Source: Coemansia sp. RSA 1804
Taxonomy: Eukaryota > Kickxellomycota > Kickxellomycetes > Kickxellales > Kickxellaceae
Assembly (NCBI GenBank): GCA_027578815.1
Contig: JANBTH010000248.1
Coordinates: 1 to 23,727 of the forward strand
DNA length: 23,727 nt
Direction: 5' to 3'
Shown here: positions 8,535 through 17,644 of the stretch, piece by piece
Layout: the number at the start of each line of letters is the position of its first letter
How positions within the stretch are numbered: position 1 is the first letter of the stretch
The notes under the pieces: generated by a model
The model's input: only the letters and a program-made list of their open reading frames with translations
The model's database searches: none
What the model was told of the DNA's origin: nothing
Position numbers and translations under genes: made by a program

Positions 8535-8793
8535 GGTCGCTAGGACAAAAGAAAGATAAAGATAGTTTGGGTAGCTGGAATATATGAGTGGACGGAATGT
8601 ACTAATAGATACGCGAGTTTAATAAAGCAAAAAAAAAAGAAACAAAATTTCCCTTTTCCCCCAGTCCATATCGTTTCTTGATAAAAAAAAAGGGTATTGC
8701 CCAACAACGCGGGTTTGGATCATGTTAATAAAGAAAGTTATGGTTGGCTAGTTAGGCTATCTACGGAGAGGGAGTGTTCGATGTTTTTTCATA

Positions 8794-10743
8794 CTACGTC
8801 GCACCACCGCTGGGTTTGGTCTTTCTCTTTTTCCTCTTCAGCAACGCGCCGCTACCAGCAGGAACAATGAACCTGGCGGTACCGGCAGTGGCAGTGCCGG
8901 CGGCGGCGGTAGCAGAGCTGCTTCTCTCGGGGACCTGGATCTTGTTAGAGGTCTTCTGGAACTTGGCAACGAAGAAGCCGTCCATGTTGTGGGTGTGCGG
9001 GAAGAAGCGGCGGGTGAGGGCGAGCGAGCTATGGAAGTCCTTCCCGCGGAAGCTGGTGAAGCCGGGGCGGCCGAAATCAAGCCCCGTGGAGACAAGCCTG
9101 ACGTTGGGCCGTTTCCTCAGCGCATAGTTGACCACGGCCTCGTCCTCCTCCACGGTGACGGAGCAGGTGGAGTAGACGATGAAGCCGCCGGTCGGGGACG
9201 CGGCGTTGGCGGAGTCGATGGCCGAGAGGACCAGCTCCTTCTGCAGATGCGTCAGCATGCGGAAGTCGTCGTCCGACTTGTTGGTTTTGACCGAGGCGTC
9301 CTTGGAGATGACGCCGGTGCCGCTGCACGGCGCATCGAGCAGCACGCGGTCGAAGCCGCCCATGATCTTGGGAAACTCGCGGCCATCGTAGTTGCACACA
9401 AGCGTGTTGGTGATGCCCAGCCGATGGACGTTGGCCACCAGCGCCTTCTCGCGCTCGCGGTTGGCGTCGTTGGCCACCACAAGCCCGGTGTTCTTCATCA
9501 GCGCCGCGCAGTACGTGGTCTTGCCGCCGGGCGCCGCCGACATGTCGAGCACCTTCTCGTTCTCCTGCGGCGCCAGCGCTACCACCGGCAGGAACGACGA
9601 TGCCGCCTGGATCATGTAGTGCCCGGCCATGTACTCGGGCGTTGCGCCGATCGGCACGGGCGCATCGAAGATGGTCAGCCCGACCTTGGTCCACTTGCCG
9701 ATCGGATCCAGGTTGGCGCCGCGGTTGATCAGCGCCTGCGCAAGGTCGCGTCGCCGCGTCTTCAGCGTATTGGTGCGGATGGTCACGGGACGCGGCACCT
9801 CGTTGGCCTCGAAGAACTCGACGGCCTCGGCCACCGGGAACAGCTGCAGCAGCTTGGTCATCAGATAGTCGTTGTAGCCGTAGTAGTGGCACAGATCGCG
9901 CTTCAGCTGCTCCGTGTAGTCGTTGCGCGACCGCTCGGGGTCGCGCAGCTGTGCAAAGTTGTTGAGCACGCGGATGATCTCCTGGATCCGCAGCTGCACC
10001 AGCGGCAGGTCGGGCGGCGCCTCGGTCTCGGCCGCCACCTGCTCCTCCGTCGGCAGCGCAAACAGCTCGCGCTCGCCGTCCGCCACGGCGGCCTTGGCGT
10101 CGGCCTGCTCCATCTCGGCCATCTCGACGTCCTCGGCACGCTGCGCGTCGAGCATCCGCGACCGCCGCTCCATGTCGCGGAACGTCATGGCTGCATCGCC
10201 GTCGTCATCCATGTTATCGTCATCGTCGGTGCCGATCTCGTCGTAGGACTCGAATCCGTCCTCCGACCCCGAGCTGTCGCCCAGGAGGTCGAGGGCCCCG
10301 GGTCCCGGCTCCTGCGCAGTCACCATTTCCTCAGCACTGTCGAACTCGTCCGTCGACCCACCCAGCTCGGACCCGGAGCCGGAGCCATCCAACTCGGAGT
10401 CGGACTCGAGCGACGCGTTGTCCCACCCGTCATCGGGCGCATCGAGCACGCCGGCAGCCGCACCTCCGCTGTCGTCGTTGCCGCTGTCGTCGTCGCTCTC
10501 CTGTCTGGGCTTCTTGCTGGCGGCAGCCCCAGCCTCTCTCTTGTTATTGCTGCTGCCGCTCCTGCGCTTCTTGGCTCTGCCTCCGCCATTCTGCCCAAGC
10601 GCCGCCGCCTCGCGCTGCTTGTGCGCCCGGACCGACTGGTGCTTGAGGCGGTCGTGGACGCCCTTGGTCACCTTGCCATCGTACGTCTTGTCCAGATCAA
10701 GCGGCAGCGGGGCGTCCTGCTTGTTCTTTGCGCGGCGACCCAT
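8794..10743 (-). CDS. NOP2: Nop2, 25S rRNA cytosine-C5 methyltransferase
   Basis: Nop2 (NSUN1/p120) is a nucleolar RNA m5C methyltransferase that modifies the large rRNA and is needed for 60S assembly. The 649-residue protein starts MGRRAKNKQDAP, like other Nop2 proteins. The frame extends 22 codons upstream but only to a GTG, so I use the ATG at 10743. The N-terminal half (to about residue 240) is basic, then strongly acidic (runs of D/E/S/G). The catalytic domain has the N1R/P120 region (RPVTIRTNTLKTRRRDLAQA), the SAM motif I DMSAAPGGKTT (from D400), motif IV DAPCSGTGV with C473, and motif VI YSTCSV with C527, the two Cys used in catalysis and release. PHTHNMDGFFVAKF is the conserved end of the fold, followed by a Ser/Ala linker and a basic tail (KRKKRKTK). 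Located 378 bp downstream of MCM2. Confidence 0.97.
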   Translation of the reverse strand: MGRRAKNKQDAPLPLDLDKTYDGKVTKGVHDRLKHQSVRAHKQREAAALGQNGGGRAKKRRSGSSNNKREAGAAASKKPRQESDDDSGNDDSGGAAAGVLDAPDDGWDNASLESDSELDGSGSGSELGGSTDEFDSAEEMVTAQEPGPGALDLLGDSSGSEDGFESYDEIGTDDDDNMDDDGDAAMTFRDMERRSRMLDAQRAEDVEMAEMEQADAKAAVADGERELFALPTEEQVAAETEAPPDLPLVQLRIQEIIRVLNNFAQLRDPERSRNDYTEQLKRDLCHYYGYNDYLMTKLLQLFPVAEAVEFFEANEVPRPVTIRTNTLKTRRRDLAQALINRGANLDPIGKWTKVGLTIFDAPVPIGATPEYMAGHYMIQAASSFLPVVALAPQENEKVLDMSAAPGGKTTYCAALMKNTGLVVANDANREREKALVANVHRLGITNTLVCNYDGREFPKIMGGFDRVLLDAPCSGTGVISKDASVKTNKSDDDFRMLTHLQKELVLSAIDSANAASPTGGFIVYSTCSVTVEEDEAVVNYALRKRPNVRLVSTGLDFGRPGFTSFRGKDFHSSLALTRRFFPHTHNMDGFFVAKFQKTSNKIQVPERSSSATAAAGTATAGTARFIVPAGSGALLKRKKRKTKPSGGAT

Positions 10744-11121
10744 GGGGTTATTTCTGTTTTGTTTGCCTCTGAGTGTGGCCCAAGCCGGAATGGAGCACGG
10801 GTGAGTCACAGTAGCGACAACAGGCGGGAGTGGGAGAGAAAGGAAATAAAATAAAAATAAGAAGAACTCAAGAGTATGCTATGAAGGGCTTGAGATAAAC
10901 CAGCAAACGGGCACAGTGAATAGAAAGAGGAAAGAGCAGGCAAAAGGCTGTGCCAGTGCCTTTCCTTTCCCTTTCTCCTCTTCCACAGTACCGATCGAGG
11001 CAGACAAGAAAAAAAAAGTGAAAAACGGAAAAAATAAATAAATAAAAAAGTAATCCCCATCCGCAATCACCACTAATTAGGTATTCAGATATCATCAGAT
11101 CAAGCGCGAAACCGCCTCACA
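10744..11121. other. MCM2-NOP2 spacer
   Basis: No gene seen. The plus strand is purine-rich (about 10830-11050), so the NOP2-sense strand is a CT-rich leader and promoter. An A-rich part with ATAAATAAATAAA (near 11031-11046) lies toward the MCM2 3' end. I found no clear rRNA-biogenesis RRPE or PAC element. Confidence 0.6.
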
Positions 11122-14100
11122 TCACAGCACCTTGACGATGACGGCCCGGGCAGCGTCGACGGAGAACATCTGGCGCTGGAAGAGCGAGGATGCGTAAAAG
11201 TCGGCGCAGTCGGTGACGCCGAGCGCGGCCGCCTGGGCCTCAAAGTCAGGAATCGAAACATCGACGGAGTCGGGGATGGCGCCGGCGTGCTTGAGCGCGT
11301 GGAACGTCAGCTTCTCCTGCACCAGCTTTCCGAGCAGGTAGCAGAGCAGCTCGAAGTGGTCGCGGCGCGCATACAGGTACTTGGCAAACTTGCGACGCAG
11401 CGCGCGCTTGACGGAGATCTTCTGCGCGGCAATGAAGCCCTCGAGCGCAACGCGGATGGCCACATCGACGTCGTCGCCACGCACATAGTCGCGCAGATGC
11501 ATCCGCGCATGGGCCTCGGCCAGCCGCACCATCGCCTCGATGTGCCGCACGGTGATGGGCACGCTGCCGGTGGCCAGCGACTCGCGCCGCAGCTCGCCGT
11601 ACAGGTGCGCGATGCGGTCCGAGAACCGGTCCGACATGCGCGGGTGCACGCTCTCGCGCGCGTACATGATGTACTTGCGCAGCAGGCCCTGCGGAATAGC
11701 GCCGGCCCCTGCATCGACTGCCGCATCGGTCCCTGCATCGGCGTCGTCGTCGCCCGCCGTAGCCTCTGCCAGGGGATGCGCGGCCGCATGGCTCTGCACG
11801 ACAAAGCGGCCGAGCATCTCGTCGGCCACCGGATCGACCTCGTCGCGCACCACGCATAGAACGTCGAAGCGCGAGATGATGGGCTCGGTCAGCTCGACGT
11901 TCTGCGCGAACGGCAATGCCGGGCGGTAGCGGCCGCCGATCGGGTTGGCGGCGGCAACCACCGCGCACCGCGCCTGCAGCGTGGTGACGATTCCGGCCTT
12001 GGAGACCGAGATGGTCTGCTGCTCCATGGCCTCGTGGATAGACGTGCGGTCGGCGTCGCCCATCTTGTCGAACTCGTCAATGAGACACACGCCGCGGTCG
12101 GCCAGCACCAGCGCGCCGCCCTCCAGCGTCCACTCGCGCGTCACGGCGTCCTTGCGCACACTGGCAGTCAGGCCGACGGCGCTGGCGCCCTGGCCGGTTG
12201 TGAAGACTGCGCGGTGCGCGGTGGCCTCGACGAACTTGAGGAACTGCGACTTGGCGGTACCGGGGTCGCCGAGAAGCAGCACGTTGATATCGCCACGCGT
12301 GCGCAGCTTGCCGCCAATGTCCTTGGCCACGCCGCCGAACAGCGCAAGCGCCAGCGCCGTCTTGATCTGCTCGTGGCCGAAGATCGACGGCGCAATCGAC
12401 GCGATGATGCGCCGCCCAACGCCGTCGTCGCGCGCGAGTGCGCGGATTGCGCGGCGGTCTTCGTCGGTCAGTCGCACGGCGGCGAACTCGTCGGCGCGGC
12501 GCGCAACGTGGTTGGCCTCGATGACTGTGCTGAAGGCCGGGAACCCGCGCATCGCACCGGGCGCCGCATCCAGCGTGTGTGCGTAGACGCCCGTCACCTC
12601 GATCTCGTCGCCGGGACGCGCGCAGTCAATCAGATCCCAGAGCACGATTACGTCGCGGTGGCGAGGCAGGCGGCCCGGCGGCACCGACCCAGGCGTCTCC
12701 TGCAGCGTCAGCCGCTGGTAGTTGCGGTACACCGTGTGCTCCGAGTTCAGCGCAAACGGCCCGCGCGACTGGCAGTTGGCGCACATCGACACACGCACCT
12801 CGCTGTGCGCATCCTGGTAGAACGGGCCAAGCACCGCGCCGCACTTCCCGCAGTCGAACTTGACGTACTTGAGCTGCGGGAACACGCCCGTGCGCCGGCT
12901 GACCACGCCGCTGACGCGCACCAGCGTGCCCAGCTGCGCCTGCCGCAGATCGCGCAGCGAGCTCGTTGTCGGCAGCTCCGCCACGCGCACATGGATCTCC
13001 GAGCGGATGCGCGCGTAGTCGGGGAACATCGTCAGCACCGCATCCATGGCCACATCATCCATGATACGCAGCATCTCGCGCGGCGCGTTGCCGAGAAAGT
13101 ACGCAAGCAGCGGCCGGGCGCGCGCCAGATGCGTGTACGTGACCTCCAGGCTCTCGCCATTGCTGGCGCCCAGCCGGCGGATGCGCTCGCCGTACACGGA
13201 TGCGCCGCTGTCGTCGACATAACTCAGCAGGAAGCGGCGGAACTCGCGCGCAATGGTCTGGCGCGGCCCGGCCTCGCTGACCCAGGCGCTCACCGTGCGG
13301 CCCTTCATGTCCTTCAGATCGTCCAGCGTCATCGCGCGCTCCTCGTCCGCCACATCCACCATCTCCAGCAGATGCGCATGCTTGCTCTGCAGTCCGCCGG
13401 CCGCGCGCCGCCCGACACGCGCGTCCTCGGCGTCCTCAAAGTCCTGCATAAAGGCAAGCGGAATGCGCGACGTTGCGCGTGTGCCGCGGCCCTCCTCCCG
13501 GTCGCGGCGTCTGAGGCGCGCCTCCACGCGTGCGCGCTCGCCCGGATCCATTGCGGCAAACTCGGTGGAGTCGTCAACCATGCGCGCATCGTACGTGTCC
13601 AGCTGCGCGTTGTACTGGTAGTCGCGCTCCATTCCCGGACCAAACAGATCCTCGCCCTCGTCCTCGTCCTCGGCCAGCGCAAGCATCTCGCCCTCGTCCT
13701 CCTGCTGCTCCGCGTCCTCCAGCCGTCCGGGCAGATCGTCGTCAAGCGCCAGGTCATCGCCATTGCCATCGTCGTCGTCGTCATCGTCGTCGCCTATGTG
13801 GAGCCCGATGCTGTTGTCGCCCAGTCCTGGAAACGGCGAGAACGGCGGCGGGCTCGACGGCGGCAGCCCCCGGTGCCCGTCATCGCTATCTCTGTCGCCG
13901 TCGTCCATCATCCGCACCGGCGAGCTCGATCCAAACACAACGCCTCCTCCGGGCGTTGCCGGGAACCCGCCGCCGTCCTCGCCATCCGAGGTGAGCGGGT
14001 CGCCCTGTCTTTTGCGGCTCTGCTCGTTGCTCTACACAAGTCGTAATGAGAATGCAAATGCTAGAGTTTAGCTATAAAAAAACCGACTGCTGTCTGCTGA

Positions 14101-14144
14101 TACAATCCACTTCATCGCCATAGCGCCTTGTGGTTACCTACCAT
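11122..14144 (-). CDS. MCM2: Mcm2, replicative helicase subunit, with ATG-only first exon
   Basis: Mcm2 is one of the six subunits of the MCM2-7 DNA helicase; its N-terminus also chaperones H3-H4. My model is complement(join(11122..14031, 14142..14144)), 970 residues. Key sites are a zinc finger C395, C398, C418, C421; Walker A GDPGTAKSQ (K595); Walker B LIDEFDK (D653-E654); and arginine finger ISRFD (R722). Acidic serine-poor stretches and MERDYQYNAQLDTYD match the Mcm2-specific N-terminus. The long reading frame has no upstream ATG: it is open to a TAG at 14032-14034 that forms an acceptor (TGTGTAG). Residues just after this acceptor (SRKRQGDPLTS) match the human Mcm2 start (QRRRGNDPLTS), so they should be translated. 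An ATG followed at once by GTAGGT (14144 to 14136) provides the start by a 110 bp phase-0 intron. The first internal ATGs (13911 and below) would lose this conserved part. Confidence 0.95.
14032..14141 (-). other. MCM2 first intron directly after the start codon
   Basis: Read on the minus strand, the donor is GTAGGT immediately after ATG and the acceptor is TGTGTAG. The 110 bp interval has a T-rich run and a CTAAA that could serve as branch point. A competing start inside it (ATGGCGATG near 14123, with a poor GTATCA donor) would give a different N-terminus. The acceptor is well supported by downstream conservation; the donor is less certain. Confidence 0.6.
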
Positions 14145-14176
14145 GTTTATTTTATTTTGTTGCTTGATGCTATGCG

Positions 14177-14182
14177 CTTATA
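14177..14182 (-). promoter_or_regulatory. TATAAG core promoter element of MCM2
   Basis: On the minus strand TATAAG lies about 33 nt before the proposed MCM2 start codon, a plausible TATA-like element but close to the ATG. The transcription start would then fall near the ATG. Confidence 0.25.
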
Positions 14183-14220
14183 GCAGATTCAAGGGGGGTG
14201 GGAAGTGTGGTTTGTCGTAA

Positions 14221-14228
14221 ACGCGAAA
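14221..14228 (+). promoter_or_regulatory. ACGCGAAA, MBF/SBF (E2F-like) site upstream of MCM2
   Basis: ACGCGAAA (minus strand TTTCGCGT) fits the shared core of yeast MCB/SCB elements and metazoan E2F sites. It lies 77 bp upstream of the proposed MCM2 ATG. MCM genes are periodically transcribed at or near G1/S in fungi and animals, so the position fits that control. The function itself is inferred. Confidence 0.5.
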
Positions 14229-14746
14229 AGAACACTGTAGACTGCACGCTATCCAGCCCGTTGGAGCAATACCCAGCACTGACGCAAGTCTAAACAGTCG
14301 TAAAGAAGAAAGAGAATAGCAAAATAAATAGCTGTGGTGGTAAGCCTTTTGAATATTATTACTAGAGTATTGTATAGTTAGAAAAGGATACACCAACAAA
14401 CATAGCCCAGGAAAAGAAGAAAAAGACGTTTTCACACCCATCTCCCATCGTCAACAGAAAAAATAAATAAATAAAGTAAATCTAGCATTCGTGTTTACGT
14501 TAAACGCTGCAGACCCAATCAGCTAGCTTGCTTCCAGATCCACAAATCGGTCCTCCTGCCTGACAATCGTCGGTTCGACTAGGCTCCGCCAGCATCAGGC
14601 ATGCCAGGAGATGAAAATGCACATACACTTGTTGAATAATTATAATCATTGCAATCCAAGGGACCTTGGACTGCTCACAGGCAAGAAAACGAGGGAGAGA
14701 AAAAAAATCCCCCAAGACTTTGGCTATTGCTCACGCTCTGCTCAGC

Positions 14747-17644
14747 TCAAACGTGGCCAAACACAGTCATGCGCTTGTTCGCTGACCGATTGGACTTGTG
14801 CTGGTGCACGTGGTTTTCGCACAGGAAGTAGCCGTCAAGACTGTAGTAGACGTCGCGCAGCGGCTCCTTGCAGTGGTAGCAGGCAAAGCAGCCCGGATGG
14901 AAGCGGCCCTCGAAGACCTGTGCGCACGGGCCCTCGATGGGTTCGCGACACGCCATGCACAGCGACTTGTTGAGCTTGTGGTAGTCGTAGCGGCAGTACG
15001 GGCGGTTCTCGAACACGTAGAACGACTTGTCGGGAAACGCCGTGTGGCATTCCTGGCAGTTGAAGCACGACCGGTGCCACCACGCATCCAGCGCATTGAC
15101 GGTGTCTCTGCTGGACGGCTCGCACTGTCTGCCGCATCCCTGGCACCTCGTCGCAGGTGTCGCTGTCGCTGTTGTCGAGACTTGTCGCTTGTAGTCGCGC
15201 ACGCAGTAGATCTTGTTCTGGTGCTCGATGCCCTGCACTGACGATGGAACCGCATCGTTTGCACGCAGCCCCGACGACCGCAGAACTGCGCCCTTGCCTG
15301 TGGCAATCCCCACGCCGCACGTCGCACAGTGCAGCTGCCGCTGCTTGTGCGCCCCGCCCGCCGACAGCGTGCTGCTGGTGCTTGCTGTGCTGACTGTGCT
15401 GTCAAACCGCCCGCGCAACGGATGCTCTCTTGCCGCGCCGTTTGCCACGTCGTGCGGTGACGAAGCAGAGTTGCCGACGCTGGCTGTGCTGACCATGCTG
15501 TCTCGGTCCGACTCTGACCGCACCTCAAAGCTCAGCGCCTGCATCTCGCCCATCAAGTCGTCCAGCAGCGAGTCCAGCTTTGCTGTCTTGTTCGCCTTTC
15601 CGCCTCCGACTCCCGCGCTCCTGGGCCCGCTTGGCGCCCGCGCGTGGTGATGTTGTCCGCCAGACCGTCCGCTCACTTGTGTGTTTATGTGCGGCGGCCC
15701 AGCGCCTGCCGCCGTTCTTGTGGCTCCACCGCTCGATGGCGGCAGCAGCGACGCCAGAACGTCCAGCGGATTAGTTGGCTGTGCCGCCGCCCTGCTGGAT
15801 CCGCCGCTTGATGCGGACCGCATGGCCGTTGCTGACGATGCCGAGTGGTTCATCAGCGCTGGCGCTGTTGCGTTGCGTGTCAGCTTCTTCTTATTCTCTT
15901 CCGTGGCGCGCTGGGCTGAAGACGAAAAGGTAGATGCCGAGGTAAGCGAGTGTGATGTTGTGGTTGTGGATGAGGAAAAGGCGTTTGATTTGGAAGGTGC
16001 ATCGTGGAGTGGAGAAGAAAAGGTCGGCGAGTCCTGTGAGCTATTCGCGCTCCCCAGCGGTGGCCGTTTCGCGGATATGCGGATTTGGCTGTCGGCGCTT
16101 GTGGGCGACTGTGCTGTCTGGTGCTGCTGGCGTCTAGTCTGGCTGGCCCTGCTGTCTTCGCCTACACTGCTGCTGCTGCCACCGCTGCTGGGCGGATACG
16201 TTGGCGATGCCGGTGACGACGAGCCCTGTCTCCGAACAATCGACCCGTTGTTTCCGGCCGCCTCGCCACGCCGTGGTTTTGCAGCCTGCGCCTTCATCAT
16301 GCTTCCAATGGACAGACTGCTACTGCTGCCGCCATTGCTAATGCTAATGCCAATGCTATTGTTGCTATTATTATTATCGTGTCCGCGGCTGCCTTCTGCT
16401 TTGTTGGCTGCTGCTGCAGTAATTGTGTTCGTGCTTCCAGGCGCTGGCGTTGTTGCTGCTGCTGGTCCACGGGCATTGGAGCTTGTCTTCCGATGCGTAA
16501 ACCCCCCATTGTCCCGGCCCATGATGTGCTGGGCTGGCGCCGTTTGTTCCTGTTGTTTACGTTTTTGCTCTTCTTCCTCCCCCTGCCTCTGCATCTGTTG
16601 CCGCTGCTGCTGTTGCTTTTGTTGTTGTTGCTGCTGATCCTGATAGTTGTGGCTTATGCTATCCAGTTTCAACATCGCGCTGCTTATGCCCGCTTCGCCT
16701 ACACTGGTGCTGCTTCCGCCTCTCTGCAGCGGCTGCTGCGATGGCAAAGACGACCCGCTGCCAAGGACTGTTGAGGAGTTGGTGCGTGCCATCGATGTTG
16801 GGGCCACAGGGGACGACATCGACGAAATGGTAAATACCGAGCTCGACGACGCTGAAAACGGCGGCACAAGCTCGCTATCGAGTCTCTGCGACGCTGGTGG
16901 GTGTGCAGATTCAGGTGCTGCCGCTGCCGTTGTTTTGGTTGATGGCGAGACACCCGCGCTTGAGGCAGCCATGTACTGCATCAGACTGTTCTGAGATGTA
17001 GCCGCATTGTTCTTTAGCCGCATATCGCTCTTGAAGCTGAACTCGCTGCCGTTGGTTCTTGAACTAAGCTGCTCTCCGGGAACCGCGTCTCGCCGACCAG
17101 ATGGTGACAACGACGCTGATCCCTCGTATGGGCTCAAACCAGATCCAAGCCCATCCAGCGACAGACTGCTGCTCGAGTTATTGAAAACAGGGACCTTCCG
17201 CGGGCCCGGCGAAATCACCTCGTCGCTCAGGCTATCGCTGCTCATTGCTCCGGGTCGAAACGCCGACGCATTATTCAACATCTCGTCAAAGTCAAACTCA
17301 TCCGTCCCTGCTGTTGCTCCATCTTCCGAAAGAAGCTGCAACGATGGTTTGTATGTGGCTGGAAACACTCGGCTTTCTATTCCCTTGCGCGCTTCTGCGA
17401 ATTCGTGCGGGTTGTTGTATCGCGATACCGGTCCTGTTGCTCTGCTTCCGTATTCGGGTGCATCAAAGAACGAGCTGAGCACTCGGGTCCTCATTCCTGC
17501 TGACATGTCGGAATCCCCCGACTGCTCTTGGCACTGGTGCTCGCCAATCAGTCTGATGTGCACCTCCTTCGAGCACTGTGCGCAGGTCATGGTTGGGATT
17601 GCTGTGCTATCCCGCACTCCACGGTCCAACATCGGCACCCGCAT
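14747..17644 (-). CDS. large paxillin-like LIM-domain protein (LD motif, C-terminal LIMs)
   Basis: A 965-residue protein. An N-terminal zinc-hook-like cluster (C21, C24, H36, C38) begins right at MTCAQC, so translation might start at M19 rather than M1. A roughly 650-residue Ser/Thr/Gln-rich disordered region follows, with a polyQ stretch near residues 335-370. An LD motif LDSLLDDL at 690-697 fits the paxillin consensus LDxLLxxL; a weaker one is PLDVLASLL upstream. Three C-terminal LIM units follow. LIM1 (from C773) keeps CATC and the final YCVRDY but lacks the central HxxC-CxxC half. LIM2 (from C834: CQGC ... WHRSCFNCQEC ... YCRYDY) and LIM3 (from C896: CMAC ... FHPGCFACYHC ... CENH) look complete. 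LD plus C-terminal LIM is the layout of fungal Pxl1, which links Rho signalling and actomyosin at growth sites and septa. Orthology to Pxl1 is likely but unproven. Confidence 0.85.
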   Translation of the reverse strand: MRVPMLDRGVRDSTAIPTMTCAQCSKEVHIRLIGEHQCQEQSGDSDMSAGMRTRVLSSFFDAPEYGSRATGPVSRYNNPHEFAEARKGIESRVFPATYKPSLQLLSEDGATAGTDEFDFDEMLNNASAFRPGAMSSDSLSDEVISPGPRKVPVFNNSSSSLSLDGLGSGLSPYEGSASLSPSGRRDAVPGEQLSSRTNGSEFSFKSDMRLKNNAATSQNSLMQYMAASSAGVSPSTKTTAAAAPESAHPPASQRLDSELVPPFSASSSSVFTISSMSSPVAPTSMARTNSSTVLGSGSSLPSQQPLQRGGSSTSVGEAGISSAMLKLDSISHNYQDQQQQQQKQQQQRQQMQRQGEEEEQKRKQQEQTAPAQHIMGRDNGGFTHRKTSSNARGPAAATTPAPGSTNTITAAAANKAEGSRGHDNNNSNNSIGISISNGGSSSSLSIGSMMKAQAAKPRRGEAAGNNGSIVRRQGSSSPASPTYPPSSGGSSSSVGEDSRASQTRRQQHQTAQSPTSADSQIRISAKRPPLGSANSSQDSPTFSSPLHDAPSKSNAFSSSTTTTSHSLTSASTFSSSAQRATEENKKKLTRNATAPALMNHSASSATAMRSASSGGSSRAAAQPTNPLDVLASLLPPSSGGATRTAAGAGPPHINTQVSGRSGGQHHHARAPSGPRSAGVGGGKANKTAKLDSLLDDLMGEMQALSFEVRSESDRDSMVSTASVGNSASSPHDVANGAAREHPLRGRFDSTVSTASTSSTLSAGGAHKQRQLHCATCGVGIATGKGAVLRSSGLRANDAVPSSVQGIEHQNKIYCVRDYKRQVSTTATATPATRCQGCGRQCEPSSRDTVNALDAWWHRSCFNCQECHTAFPDKSFYVFENRPYCRYDYHKLNKSLCMACREPIEGPCAQVFEGRFHPGCFACYHCKEPLRDVYYSLDGYFLCENHVHQHKSNRSANKRMTVFGHV

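Larger units (their letters stand above)
14145..14746. other. LIM-gene 3' end and MCM2 promoter
   Basis: No gene found. The right part would be the LIM gene's 3' UTR, the left part the MCM2 promoter. An AATAAATAAATAAA run lies at about 14460-14474. I examined a GGTTCGACTAG near 14571 as a tRNA B-box but found no A-box or cloverleaf. Confidence 0.6.

Noticed and set aside
8989..10854. 621-codon plus-strand frame antisense to NOP2
   Set aside because: A GC-rich antisense shadow; its composition (His/Arg/Val-rich) mirrors the NOP2 codons and it starts and ends at no meaningful signals.
12034..14046. 670-codon plus-strand frame antisense to MCM2
   Set aside because: Same cause; highly Arg/His/Ala-rich without domain features, opposite a fully conserved helicase gene.
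14510..14600. GGTTCGACTAG resembling a tRNA B-box
   Set aside because: No A-box at the right distance, no acceptor or anticodon stems, and no poly-T terminator on either strand.
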